Shown here piece by piece: positions 40,338 to 49,159 of a stretch of 64,000 bases of DNA. Origin of the DNA: Agromyces italicus DSM 16388 (GTDB taxonomy: Bacteria > Actinomycetota > Actinomycetes > Actinomycetales > Microbacteriaceae); contig NZ_ATXF01000007.1 of NCBI RefSeq assembly GCF_000421545.1, positions 248,001 through 312,000 on the forward strand. The letters run 5' to 3'. Position numbers and translations under genes: made by a program. Position 1 is the stretch's first letter; the number at the start of each line of letters is the position of its first letter. A model generated the notes under the pieces. It worked only from the letters and a program-made list of their open reading frames with translations. It did not search any database and had not been told where the DNA came from.

Positions 40338-41009
40338 TCAATTCGGTGCGGCGACGACCCGGATGCAGCAACTGCCGGCGCCGGGGTCGAGGAGCACTCG
40401 GGCGGGGTCGGCGCCGGTGGAGCGCGCCATGCCGCAGACGAGGGCATGGTTGAGATCGCAGACGACGGCGGGGTTCTCGAGGGCGAGCCGGTGAAAGGGG
40501 CAGGTGCCGAGCGTGACGCCCGATTCGCCGTCGTCGTGCGGTTCGAACCCGGCCGCGTCGAGCGCGGTGCCGAGATCGTCGGATGCCCCGGCGAGCCCTC
40601 GACCCGCCCGCTCGGCGGCCTCGTGCAGCGCTTCACGCACCGGCACGCCCTCGGCGGCCCGTGCGATCGCCTCGGCCATGACCCGGCCGCCGAGCTCGTA
40701 GAGCCGCGACGGAAGGCTCAGGCCGACCTCGTGCTCGGCCCGGCGGTAGAGTTTCGCGGGCCGCCCGGCGCCCGGGCCGGTGCGACCGGTGAGCCGACGG
40801 GACTCGGTCGTGAGCAGGCCCGCCTCGACGAGGCGGTCGAGGTGGAAGGCCGCGGTGCTCCGCGGGAGTTCGAGGGCTTCGGCGACGTGGTCGCGACCGA
40901 CGGCATCACGACTGGTCGAGACGACGCGGTAGACACGGCGTCGCGCCGGGTCGGCGAGCGCGCCGAGCGCGCTGATCGCGTCGGGGTGGCCCTTCGCTGG
41001 GGTGCCCAT
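40338..41009 (-). CDS. Winged-helix regulator with SufR-like cysteine pattern
   Basis: 223 residues. An ArsR/MarR-like winged helix (about 10-85: LADPARRRVYRVVS, LELPRSTAAFHLDRLVEAGLL) is followed by a C-terminal sensor with Cys at 170, 184, 192, 214 and 215. C170-X13-C184-X29-C214 is close to the [4Fe-4S]-binding pattern of SufR, so it may sense iron, oxidants or nitric oxide (inference). TAGGAT lies exactly six bases before ATG 41009 with no Shine-Dalgarno, predicting a leaderless mRNA. Divergent from the folE operon with 84 bases between, hence its probable regulator. Confidence 0.85.
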   Translation of the reverse strand: MGTPAKGHPDAISALGALADPARRRVYRVVSTSRDAVGRDHVAEALELPRSTAAFHLDRLVEAGLLTTESRRLTGRTGPGAGRPAKLYRRAEHEVGLSLPSRLYELGGRVMAEAIARAAEGVPVREALHEAAERAGRGLAGASDDLGTALDAAGFEPHDDGESGVTLGTCPFHRLALENPAVVCDLNHALVCGMARSTGADPARVLLDPGAGSCCIRVVAAPN

Positions 41010-41015
41010 GATCGG

Positions 41016-41069
41016 ATCCTATCTCTAAATGCAGCAAACATTGACAAAAGAATTCCGCGGGCCTAGCCT
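41016..41069. promoter_or_regulatory. Divergent promoters and candidate operator, regulator / folE operon
   Basis: Rightward: TTGACA (41041-41046), 17 bases, TAGCCT (41064-41069), a near-ideal promoter. Leftward: TAGGAT (41021-41016 on the minus strand). Between them AATG (41028-41031) and CATT (41039-41042) form a small inverted repeat that touches the -35 and could bind the divergent regulator. Confidence 0.65.
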
Positions 41070-41093
41070 CGGCAGCAGGGGCCGGAGGGAAGC

Positions 41094-41756
41094 ATGACGT
41101 CGAGCGAATTCGCAGCCGAGGTACCGAGGCTCCACGCCGTCACCGCCGACGAGGCGGAGCACGCGATCGAGGTGGAGCACGCCGACGGGGAGCACGCCGT
41201 CGATCGCGAGGCGGCGGCCGAGGCGGTGCGCGCCCTGCTCGTCGCGCTCGGCCGCGATGTCGAGAGCGAGCACCTCGCCGACACGCCGCGACGGGTCGCC
41301 GAGGCGTACATCGAGATGCTGACACCCCGCCGCTTCACGCCGACCACCTTTCCTGGCGAGGGCTACGGCGAACTCGTCGTCGTCCGCGACATCCCCTTCG
41401 ACTCGCTCTGCGAGCACCATCTGCTGCCGTTCCGCGGCGTCGCCCATCTCGGCTACGTCCCCGGCGGCAGGATCATCGGGCTCTCGAAGCTCGCACGGGT
41501 GGTCGAGCAGTACGCCCGCGACCTGCAGGTGCAGGAGCGGATGACCGGGCAGATCGCCGAGCGGCTCGTCGAGGTGCTCGACCCCGAGGGTGTCGGCGTG
41601 ATCGTCGAGGCCGAGCATCTCTGCATGTCGCTCCGCGGTGTGCAGGTGCCGGGCACCCGCACGATCACGAGTTCGCTCGTGGGCGTCGTGCGCGATGACG
41701 CTCGGACGCGGCGCGAGTTCCTCGAGCGCTGCGGCATCGGCAGAACGGAGCAGTGA
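41094..41756 (+). CDS. folE: GTP cyclohydrolase I
   Basis: Converts GTP to 7,8-dihydroneopterin triphosphate. 220 residues with zinc ligands C106 and H109 (LCEHHLLPF) and C177 (EHLCMSLRG), and TITSSLVG near the end. The first about 35 residues are an acidic, His-containing extension unlike typical FolE. ATG follows GGAGGGA. It heads a four-gene operon with one-base or overlapping junctions. Usual FolE partners (folB, folK, ftsH) are absent, suggesting a specialised second copy rather than the housekeeping enzyme. Confidence 0.95.
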   Translation: MTSSEFAAEVPRLHAVTADEAEHAIEVEHADGEHAVDREAAAEAVRALLVALGRDVESEHLADTPRRVAEAYIEMLTPRRFTPTTFPGEGYGELVVVRDIPFDSLCEHHLLPFRGVAHLGYVPGGRIIGLSKLARVVEQYARDLQVQERMTGQIAERLVEVLDPEGVGVIVEAEHLCMSLRGVQVPGTRTITSSLVGVVRDDARTRREFLERCGIGRTEQ

Positions 41757-41757
41757 G

Positions 41758-43002
41758 ATGAGCGCGCAACCACTCGTGATCGTCGGCGGCGGGCTCGCGG
41801 GAGCACGGGCCGCGGAGGGGGCGAGGCAGGCGGGCCACACCGGCCCGATCACGATCGTCGCCGCCGAGGACGCGATGCCGTACATCCGGCCGCCGCTGTC
41901 GAAGGAGTTCCTGACCGGTGCCGCAGAACGAGATGTCGTCGACGTGCACCCGGCCGAGTGGTACGCCGACGAGCACGTCGAGGTGTTGCGCGGGGTGCGG
42001 GCGACCGCGCTCGATCCGGGCGGTCATCGGCTCCGGCTCGCCGACGATCGCACCCTCGCGTACGCCCGGCTCCTCATCGCGACGGGGGCGAACGCGCGGC
42101 GCTGGCCGGCGCCCGAGGGCGAGCTCGCCGGGGTGCACGTCCTCCGTACCTTCGCCGACTCCGTCGCCCTCCGCGACGCGCTCTCGGGAGGCGGACGACG
42201 CATGGTCGCGATCGGAGCCGGATGGATCGGCCTCGAGGCGACCGCCGCCGCGCGCGCCTACGGCGACGAGGTCACGGTGGTCGCCCCCGAGGCGGTGCCG
42301 CTGGCCGCGGCCGTCGGCAGTGCCGTGGGCGAGGTGTTCGCCGAGCTCCACCGGACCAACGGGGTCGACCTCCGGATGTCGACGGGCGTCGCCGCTCTCC
42401 GCAGCACTGAGGGGCGGGTGACCGGGGTCGAGCTCGACACCGGCGAGACCGTACCGGCCGACCTCGTGCTCGTCGGCATCGGCGCGGTCCCCGCGACCGG
42501 CCTCGCCGACGCAGCCGGCCTCGAGGTGCAGAACGGCATCGTCGCGGATGCCTCGTTCCGCACCAGTGCCGACGATGTGTACGCCGTCGGCGACGTGGCG
42601 AGCGTCTACCACCCCGTGCTCGAGGCGCACCTGCGGACCGAGCACTGGGCCAACGCCGAGAACGCGGGCCGGGCCGCCGGCCGGGTGCTCGCGGGCGAGT
42701 CGCTCGAGTACGCCGAGATCCCCTACTTCTACACCGACCAGTACGATCTCGGCATGGAGTACTCGGGGTATGGAACCCTCGCCGACGGCGTCGACCCGGT
42801 GTTCCGCGGCGACCCGGGCGCCCGCGAATTCATCGCCTTCTGGCAGCGCGACGGGCGGGTCGTCGCCGGCATGAACGTCAACGTGTGGGACGTGAGCGAC
42901 GGGGTGCAGCGGCTCATCCGCTCGGGCGCCCGGATCGATCCGGCGCGCCTGGCCGACCCGGCGGTGTCCTTCGACGAACTCGTCGCCGAGGCATCCGCGT
43001 GA
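41758..43002 (+). CDS. FAD-dependent NAD(P)H oxidoreductase (ferredoxin-reductase type)
   Basis: 414 residues. FAD-binding VIVGGGLAGARAA at the N-terminus, RPPLSKEFL motif of rubredoxin/rhodocoxin reductases, NAD-binding AIGAGWIGLEATAAARAYG in the middle, and DDVYAVGDVA before a C-terminal Reductase_C domain (YFYTDQYDLGMEYSGYG). It begins one base after folE and overlaps the next gene by four bases. No ferredoxin or P450 is adjacent. It could feed electrons to a pterin reduction or hydroxylation step (inference). Confidence 0.92.
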   Translation: MSAQPLVIVGGGLAGARAAEGARQAGHTGPITIVAAEDAMPYIRPPLSKEFLTGAAERDVVDVHPAEWYADEHVEVLRGVRATALDPGGHRLRLADDRTLAYARLLIATGANARRWPAPEGELAGVHVLRTFADSVALRDALSGGGRRMVAIGAGWIGLEATAAARAYGDEVTVVAPEAVPLAAAVGSAVGEVFAELHRTNGVDLRMSTGVAALRSTEGRVTGVELDTGETVPADLVLVGIGAVPATGLADAAGLEVQNGIVADASFRTSADDVYAVGDVASVYHPVLEAHLRTEHWANAENAGRAAGRVLAGESLEYAEIPYFYTDQYDLGMEYSGYGTLADGVDPVFRGDPGAREFIAFWQRDGRVVAGMNVNVWDVSDGVQRLIRSGARIDPARLADPAVSFDELVAEASA

Positions 43003-43925
43003 CCGCAGCGCCACCGCCCGGCTGGGCCGACCCGAACCTCGCTGAGCCGGTGCGCCGTATCGCCGGGCGCGAGGTCGACTTCCGGCGTTCCATCGCGATC
43101 ATGGCGGTCGTGAACCGCACGCCCGACTCGTTCTACGACCGAGGAGCGACCTTCGGCCTCGACGCGGCCGTCGACGCGGCGCGCCGCGCGATCGACGCAG
43201 GGGCTGCGTGGGTCGACATCGGGGGCGCGAAGTTCGGGCCGGGCCCGGCGATCCCCGTCGTCGAGGAGATCGACCGGGTCGTGCCCGTCGTCGCCGCGCT
43301 CGCAGGCTCGGGCGCCACGCTCTCGGTCGACACCTTCCATGCCGAGGTGGCCGCCGCGGCGATCGCCGCGGGCGCCCACGTCGTCAACGACACGACCGGC
43401 GTGCACGACCCCGCGCTCGCCGACGTCGTCGCCGAATCCGAGGCGACGCTCGTCATCACGCACAGCCGGGCGGAGCCGCGCCAGTGGTTTCCGAGGCCCC
43501 GGTACGACGACGTGGTCGACGAGATCGCGGCGTTCCTGGAGGAGCGCGTCGAGCTCGCGGTCTCGCGCGGCGTGCCCGAATCCCGCATCGTGCTCGACCC
43601 GGGGCACGACCTCAACAAGAACACCCTGCAGTCGCTCGAGCTGACCCGGCGGTTCGCCGAGTTCACGCGGCTCGGCTTCCCCCTCCTCGCCGCCGTCTCG
43701 AACAAGGACTTCATCGGCGAGAGCCTCGACCGGCCCCGCGGCGAACGTCTCTCGGGCTCGATCGCGGCGGCCGTCTTCTGCGTGATCCAGGGCGCGCGCA
43801 TCCTGCGCATGCACAACGTCGCCGAGTCGGTCGACGCGGCGCGCATGGTCGAGGCGATCATGGGATGGCGCGAGCCCGCCTATCTCAAGCACAACATGAT
43901 CGACGGCCCGAACGAGGAGCCGTGA
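42999..43925 (+). CDS. Dihydropteroate synthase homologue, FolP2-type
   Basis: 308-residue TIM barrel starting at a GTG inside the upstream stop (GTGA). MAVVNRTPDSFYDRGATF resembles mycobacterial FolP2 rather than FolP1. In true DHPS the second loop is GG-STRPG; here it reads GGAKFGPG (75-82), losing the Thr/Arg that contact the pterin and p-aminobenzoate. The Lys of SNKDFIGE and the RxH pair in RMHNV remain. It probably binds a pterin diphosphate or related ligand but may not make dihydropteroate; FolP2 of mycobacteria lacks that activity (recollection). Part of the folE operon. Confidence 0.85.
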   Translation: MTAAPPPGWADPNLAEPVRRIAGREVDFRRSIAIMAVVNRTPDSFYDRGATFGLDAAVDAARRAIDAGAAWVDIGGAKFGPGPAIPVVEEIDRVVPVVAALAGSGATLSVDTFHAEVAAAAIAAGAHVVNDTTGVHDPALADVVAESEATLVITHSRAEPRQWFPRPRYDDVVDEIAAFLEERVELAVSRGVPESRIVLDPGHDLNKNTLQSLELTRRFAEFTRLGFPLLAAVSNKDFIGESLDRPRGERLSGSIAAAVFCVIQGARILRMHNVAESVDAARMVEAIMGWREPAYLKHNMIDGPNEEP

Positions 43926-44674
43926 CCGGGGCCGAGGGCGGGTCGACCGTCGCCGAACCGGCCGGCCACATCGACCGGGCCCGACTGCTGGCCGCGTACG
44001 CCCTGCCCGACCGAGTGACGTCCCGCGTCCGCATGAACTTCGTGATGAGCCTCGATGGCGCTGTGACCCTCGACGGCCGCAGCGGCGGCCTCGGCGACGA
44101 CGCCGACCGGCTGGCGATGGGGGTGCTGCGCACCCTCGCCGATGTCGTGCTCGTCGGCGCAGGGACGGTACGCGCCGAAGGCTACGGCGGCCTGCGCCTG
44201 CGCGGCGAGAACGTCGCCTGGCGGCGCGAGCACGGCCTCGCCGATCAGCCCCGCCTCGCGGTCGTCTCCTCGGCGCTCGAGCTCGAACCCGCGCACCCCT
44301 TCTTCGCCGACGCGGTCACCCGCCCGATCGTCGTCACCCACGCGGCATCCGACCCGCTTCGTCGGGCGGAGCTCGCCGAGGTGGCCGACGTGCTCGTCTG
44401 CGGCGACGCGGTCGTCGACCCGCTCGCGATGCGCGAAGCGCTCGCGGCGGAGGGGCTCGCCCAGATCCTCTGCGAGGGCGGCCCGCACCTGTTCGCCGCG
44501 CTCATCGAGGTCGACGCCGTCGACGAGCTGTGCCTGAGCCTCAGCCCGCTGCTCGTCTCGGGCGACGCCGGCCGCATCACCGCGGGCGGACACGAGCACG
44601 CGCGCCGCCTGCGGCTCGTGCACGCGATCCCCGTGGGCGACCTGCTGCTCCTCCGCTACGCTCGCGCGCGCTGA
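43922..44674 (+). CDS. RibD-C / DHFR-like reductase
   Basis: 250 residues of the RibD C-terminal reductase fold, without the deaminase domain. MNFVMSLDGAVTLDGRSG and VLVGAGTVRAEGYGG form the NADPH and substrate sites; ILCEGGPHLFAALIE is the second signature. The M. tuberculosis homologue Rv2671 can act as an alternative dihydrofolate reductase (recollection). A GTG start overlaps the FolP2 stop by four bases. As the last operon gene it may reduce the pterin product. Confidence 0.88.
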   Translation: MTGAEGGSTVAEPAGHIDRARLLAAYALPDRVTSRVRMNFVMSLDGAVTLDGRSGGLGDDADRLAMGVLRTLADVVLVGAGTVRAEGYGGLRLRGENVAWRREHGLADQPRLAVVSSALELEPAHPFFADAVTRPIVVTHAASDPLRRAELAEVADVLVCGDAVVDPLAMREALAAEGLAQILCEGGPHLFAALIEVDAVDELCLSLSPLLVSGDAGRITAGGHEHARRLRLVHAIPVGDLLLLRYARAR

Positions 44675-44685
44675 CCCCTCTTCTT

Positions 44686-44808
44686 GTTTCTCAGGAGCCG
44701 GGGCCGCTCAGACGCTGTTTCTCAGGACGCACTGGCCGAGTCGACCGCGGAGACCGGCGGATTCCCGCAGGAGTGCGGCCGATGGCGGTCTCGGCGCTCC
44801 TGAGAAAC
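44686..44808. repeat. Inverted repeat, GTTTCTCAGGAG family (copy 2)
   Basis: Outer arms GTTTCTCAGGAG (44686-44697) and exact complement (44797-44808) enclose 99 bases; a direct partial copy TGTTTCTCAGGA is at 44716-44727. Same outer-arm sequence and architecture as 25929-26019, again between convergent genes. Confidence 0.85.
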
Positions 44809-44822
44809 CGCTCGGCGGCGAG

Positions 44823-46469
44823 TCAGGCCGCGGGGTCGAGGGTGTGCGCGTCGAGGATCGTGTACGAGTACCCCTGCTCGGCGAGGAACCGCTGCCGGTT
44901 CTGCGCGAAATCCTGATCGACGGTGTCGCGCGAGACGAGCGTGTAGAAGTTGGCGCTGAGTCCCGACTCCTTCGGGCGCAGCAGCCGGCCGAGGCGCTGG
45001 GCCTCCTCCTGCCGCGAGCCGAACGAGCCCGACACCTGGATGGCGACCGTCGCCTCGGGCAGGTCGACCGAGAAGTTCGCGACCTTCGACACCACGAGCA
45101 CCGGCGTCGTGCCCTCGCGGAACTCCTGGAAGAGTCGCTCGCGCTCGTCGACGGGCGTCGAGCCGGTGAGCTTCGGGGCGTCGAGCGATTCGGCGAGCTC
45201 GTCGATCTGGTCGAGGTACTGGCCGATCACGAGGATGCGCTCGCCCGCGTGGCGGGCGACGAGCTCGCGCACGACGCCGAGCTTCGTCGGCGCGGTCGCC
45301 GCCAGCCGGTAGCGCTCGTCGTCGGCGGATGCCGCGTACGCGAGCCGCTCGGACTGCGGCAGGTCGATGCGCACCTCGAAGCATGCCGCCGGCGAGATGA
45401 ACCCCTGCGCCTCGATCTCCTTCCACGGGGCGTCGAAGCGCTTGGGGCCGATGAGCGAGAATACATCGCCCTCGCGGCCGTCCTCTCGCACGAGGGTCGC
45501 GGTGAGGCCGAGCCTCCGGCGGGCCTGCAACTCGGCCGTGAGCTTGAACACCGGAGCCGGCAGCAGATGCACCTCGTCGTAGACCACGAGCCCCCAGTCG
45601 AGGGCGTCGAGCAGGGCGAGGTGGGCGTACTCGCCCTTCCGCTTCGCGGTGAGGATCTGGTAGGTCGCGATCGTGACGGGCTTGACCTCCTTCACCTGCC
45701 CCGAGTACTCGCCGATCTCGTCGGCGGAAAGGCTCGTGCGCTTCAACAACTCGTCGCGCCACTGCCGGGCGCTCACGGTGTTCGTGACGAGGATGAGGGT
45801 CGTCGTCTTCGCGGTGGCCATCGCGCCCGCGCCGACGAGGGTCTTGCCCGCGCCGCAGGGCAGCACGACGACTCCCGAGCCGCCTTCGAAGAAGTTGTCG
45901 ACCGCCTTCTGCTGGTAGTCGCGCAGGTGCCAGCCCGTTTCGTCGAGCTCGATCTCGTGCGGAGTGCCCGGCGTGTAGCCGGCGAGATCCTCGGCAGGCC
46001 AGCCCAGCTTCACGAGCTCCTGCTTGAGCTGCCCCCGCGCCCACGGCTCGACGAGGAAGCTCGTGTCGCCCACGCGTTCGCCGATGAGCGGCGCGATCCT
46101 CCGGGCGCCCACGACCTCGGTGAGCACGGCCACGTCGTCGCCGTGCAGGCGGAGCTCGCCGTCGTCGGTGCGATCGATCACGAGGCGGCCGTAGCGCCCG
46201 ACGGTCTCGCGCATGTCGACGGCGACTGTCTGCGGTACCGGGAATCTCGCATAGCGTTCGAGGGTGCCGAGCATGTCCTCAGCGTCGTGGCCCGCCGCGC
46301 GGGCGTTCCAGAGGCCGAGCCTCGTGATCCGATAGGTGTGCACGTGTTCGGGGGCGCGTTCGAGCTCGGCGAACACCGCGAGGTCGTGCCTGGCGTCTTC
46401 GGCGAGTGGGTGCGCGACCTCGAGCAGCACGGTTCGGTCGCTCTGCACGATGAGGGGGCCGTCTGACAT
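44823..46469 (-). CDS. XPB/Ssl2-type DNA helicase
   Basis: 548-residue SF2 helicase related to eukaryotic repair helicase XPB. After an N-terminal damage-recognition-like region (1-165), the motor has the Q-like RDYQQKAVDNFF, Walker A LPCGAGKTLVG, DEVH box VVYDEVHLLPAP, GLTATLVRED with a RED motif, and helicase motif VI EEAQRLGRLLRP. TAGACT lies eight bases before ATG 46469 with no Shine-Dalgarno. Next to it is the family's usual partner gene, 44 bases upstream. Role in DNA repair is inferred. Confidence 0.95.
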   Translation of the reverse strand: MSDGPLIVQSDRTVLLEVAHPLAEDARHDLAVFAELERAPEHVHTYRITRLGLWNARAAGHDAEDMLGTLERYARFPVPQTVAVDMRETVGRYGRLVIDRTDDGELRLHGDDVAVLTEVVGARRIAPLIGERVGDTSFLVEPWARGQLKQELVKLGWPAEDLAGYTPGTPHEIELDETGWHLRDYQQKAVDNFFEGGSGVVVLPCGAGKTLVGAGAMATAKTTTLILVTNTVSARQWRDELLKRTSLSADEIGEYSGQVKEVKPVTIATYQILTAKRKGEYAHLALLDALDWGLVVYDEVHLLPAPVFKLTAELQARRRLGLTATLVREDGREGDVFSLIGPKRFDAPWKEIEAQGFISPAACFEVRIDLPQSERLAYAASADDERYRLAATAPTKLGVVRELVARHAGERILVIGQYLDQIDELAESLDAPKLTGSTPVDERERLFQEFREGTTPVLVVSKVANFSVDLPEATVAIQVSGSFGSRQEEAQRLGRLLRPKESGLSANFYTLVSRDTVDQDFAQNRQRFLAEQGYSYTILDAHTLDPAA

Positions 46470-46513
46470 AACCGTCGAGTCTACGCCCGCTTCGTGAGAG
46501 GGCGGCCGTGCGC

Positions 46514-48382
46514 TCAGGCGTCGGCGGGGGCTGGTGAGACGGCCGCGATGGCCGAGAGCGGCAGGGTGCGCTCGATGTCGGCCCTGCGATCGCGCGCGCG
46601 GAGCCGACCGTTCGCGACGCTCGCGGGGGCGAGGAGGTACTCGGCGGTATCGCCCCCCGGCATCCGCACCGTCACCGTGAGCGTCTCCTTCGAGCGGGCG
46701 GCGGCCTCGAGCTGGCGGGCGAGCCACGCCTGCTCGGCGTCGCCGCCGACGCTTTGCTCCTCGGCCATGCGGTCGAGCAGCGCCGCGATCGGATCGGGGG
46801 CCGGGGCGATGACCGGAGCGGGCGCCAGCCGGTGCCGCTGAAGTCGCACGATCTCGCCCGCCGCATCCTCGGCGGCGACGGGGTATTTCGCGTCGGAGAG
46901 CGCCCAGAACACCACATCGGGCCCGAACCGGGAGAGGAGCCGGTGGGTGCCGGTCTGGCGAAGGGCGAGCGAGGAGATCGACTGGTCGACGGCGAGCGTG
47001 CGGATGAGCTGCTCGTCGTCGGAGCGGATCGAGGCCCGTGCCGGCGCATCGGAGTCGGCGGCGCTCGACACGCGCACCGCCCCGAACCGCTCAGCGGCCT
47101 CGGCGACGAGATACGCGAGCGGCTGCGGGATTCCGGTGAGCGAGATCCCGCCGAGGAAGTCGAGGATGGATTCGGCCGTCTCGCCGGCGGCGAGCCCGCG
47201 ATTCACCGATGCCGCGCTCACGCGATACGTCGAGGCGAGGTCGCGGGCCTCGACGTCGGCGACGCCGCGGAGCCGAGCGTCGAGGGCCGGCTCGAGCGGC
47301 CCGGGCGCGACGATCGAGAGGTCGTGCTGCAGGTACACGCGGTCGACCTGGGCCGGGAAGTGGGCGGCGATGAGGTCTGCCGCGCGCTCGAGCTCGCCCC
47401 CGAGCACGAGACGACCCGCCTCGACCGGCTCGCCCGCGACCGCGAGCCCGAGCGCCTCCGCCTCGCCGAAGAGCCGGTCGAGGCCGTCGTCGAGCCACGC
47501 CCCGCCCGCCGGGTACAGCCACCGCACGTCGTCGCGCAGGGCGGTCGCGGTCAGGGGATCGTTGCGGCGGGCCACGAGGCGGCGCAGCGCCTCGGGAATG
47601 CGATCGCGCCAGCACTCGGCGAGCCGGAGCCATCGGCCGCGGGCGGGCTCGAGCGACCAGCTCGCGCCGCGGTCGGATTCGAGCCAGAAGGCGCCGTCGC
47701 GCACGACGAGTCCGGCCTCGTCGGCGCGATGGAAGAGGCGGGGCAGCGCGTCGAGCTCGGTGCCGCTCGCCTCGGCGAGCCGCTTCGAGTCGGGCAGGGC
47801 GAGCCCGCCCTTCGCCAGTTCGCGGGCGGGTTGGGATCCGAGCGCGGCGAGCAGTTCGGACGTCGCCGTCACCGTCGCGTACGCCGCCTCGGAGGAGCTC
47901 CGTGCGAGCAGGCTCCGATCGACGGAGTCGCTCGGCACGAGCACCGGGGGTGCAGGCGCCGCGAGGTCGCCCGGGGCCGGCAGATCGTCACCGAGCCGGG
48001 GCACGAGCCGCGCGGCGACGGCGACGGGCACGTGCACCCGACTGTCTCGGCGCACCACGAGGAGGGATCGGGACAGCTCGTCGATCAGTTCGCCGGTGGC
48101 ATCCGCGCGCGTGCTGGTGGCGCCGAGCGCGGCGAGCTCGCCCTGCACCGCCTCGACGGTGCTGGCGCCGGTGCCGTCGGCGAGGGTGGCCGCGACGGCG
48201 AGCACCGCGAGGCGCGGCCGGTCGAGGCGACCGATCGCCTGGTCGAGCGAGTCGGGCGCGAGGAGCGCCTCGGCGAGATCGAAGAGGTCGTGGACGCCCG
48301 CGGTCTCGAACTCGCGCGTCCGCAGTGCTGCGGCGAGGTCATCTCGCGTCAGCTCGCGGAGTCGTGCGGCGAGTTCGAGCAT
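46514..48382 (-). CDS. XPB partner, helicase-associated domain protein
   Basis: 622 residues. N-terminal helical repeats (LAARLRELTRDDLAAALRTR...) with winged-helix-like segments, and a C-terminal Helicase_C_3/XPB-associated domain (about 420-600: LAYLVAEAAERFGAVRVSS, LRQTGTHRLLSRFGPDVVFW). The same gene pair is found in mycobacteria (Rv0861c/Rv0862c). It has no ATPase motifs and probably forms a complex with, or loads, XPB. Nine bases separate it from the small membrane gene upstream. Confidence 0.88.
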   Translation of the reverse strand: MLELAARLRELTRDDLAAALRTREFETAGVHDLFDLAEALLAPDSLDQAIGRLDRPRLAVLAVAATLADGTGASTVEAVQGELAALGATSTRADATGELIDELSRSLLVVRRDSRVHVPVAVAARLVPRLGDDLPAPGDLAAPAPPVLVPSDSVDRSLLARSSSEAAYATVTATSELLAALGSQPARELAKGGLALPDSKRLAEASGTELDALPRLFHRADEAGLVVRDGAFWLESDRGASWSLEPARGRWLRLAECWRDRIPEALRRLVARRNDPLTATALRDDVRWLYPAGGAWLDDGLDRLFGEAEALGLAVAGEPVEAGRLVLGGELERAADLIAAHFPAQVDRVYLQHDLSIVAPGPLEPALDARLRGVADVEARDLASTYRVSAASVNRGLAAGETAESILDFLGGISLTGIPQPLAYLVAEAAERFGAVRVSSAADSDAPARASIRSDDEQLIRTLAVDQSISSLALRQTGTHRLLSRFGPDVVFWALSDAKYPVAAEDAAGEIVRLQRHRLAPAPVIAPAPDPIAALLDRMAEEQSVGGDAEQAWLARQLEAAARSKETLTVTVRMPGGDTAEYLLAPASVANGRLRARDRRADIERTLPLSAIAAVSPAPADA

Positions 48383-48391
48383 CGTCTCCGC

Positions 48392-48667
48392 TCAGCTCGA
48401 TCCGGCTCGGGCTTCGCGGGAACGTCGCACGCTGTTGACGATGAGCAGCACGATCAGGAGCAGGAACGCGATCGGCAGGCCGAACCAGGGGAGCATGATG
48501 ATGAACGGCCAGGCGCCGTGGCTGAAGCCGTCGTCGGCGGCGGCGCCGCTCGCGGTGCCGATCATGACCACGAAGAAGGCGACGATCGACAGCCCGACGA
48601 TCGTCGCGAACATGACCGCGAGGATGCGCTCGGCGCGATGTTCGGTGATAGGGCCGGAATCGCTCAC
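48392..48667 (-). CDS. Small membrane protein, two TM segments
   Basis: 91 residues with membrane helices at about 16-40 and 52-77, a short acidic loop and a basic tail. The GTG at 48667 is preceded by TATTCT exactly six bases upstream and no Shine-Dalgarno, another leaderless candidate. It leads the transcript into the XPB partner gene. No function recognised. Confidence 0.82.
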   Translation of the reverse strand: MSDSGPITEHRAERILAVMFATIVGLSIVAFFVVMIGTASGAAADDGFSHGAWPFIIMLPWFGLPIAFLLLIVLLIVNSVRRSREARAGSS

Positions 48668-48778
48668 CTGTCAAGAATAGGGCAGGAGGCCTCGTTGCGG
48701 GGCACGTGACTCTAGACTGGAGGGAGAACGGCGCGTTGCTTTCGGCGCGCCGTGAGACGTATAAGCGAGGTTTCCACG

Positions 48779-49159
48779 ATGCCCACCGGCAAGGTCAAGT
48801 TCTACGACGAGGACAAGGGCTTCGGCTTCATCAGCGGCGATGACGGCCAGGAGGTCTTCCTCCATGCATCCGCCCTGCCCGCCGGCGCGACCGTGCGTGC
48901 GGGCAGCAGGCTCGAATTCGGCATCGCCGAGGGCAAGCGCGGTGCGCAGGCGCTCTCGGTGCGGGTGATCGACACGCCCGTGAGCCTCACCAAGATCAAC
49001 CGCAAGCCGGCCGACGACATGGCGATCATCGTCGAGGACGTCGTGAAGGTGCTCGACGGCATCGGCGCCGACCTCCGACGGGGGCGCTACCCCGAGAAGT
49101 CCAAGGCGCGCACCGTCGCTGCGGTGCTGCGCAAGGTGGCTGACGATCTGGATGCCTGA
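48779..49159 (+). CDS. Cold-shock domain protein with C-terminal extension
   Basis: 126 residues: an N-terminal cold-shock domain (GKVKFYDEDKGFGFIS, VFLHASAL) followed by an extension of about 60 residues with VSLTKINRKPADDMAIIVEDVVKVLDGIG, as in mycobacterial CspB. ATG 48779 follows GAGG, with a TATAAG -10-like hexamer at 48760-48765. Its 3' end overlaps the DUF3027 gene by eight bases, so the two are cotranslated. Confidence 0.92.
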   Translation: MPTGKVKFYDEDKGFGFISGDDGQEVFLHASALPAGATVRAGSRLEFGIAEGKRGAQALSVRVIDTPVSLTKINRKPADDMAIIVEDVVKVLDGIGADLRRGRYPEKSKARTVAAVLRKVADDLDA

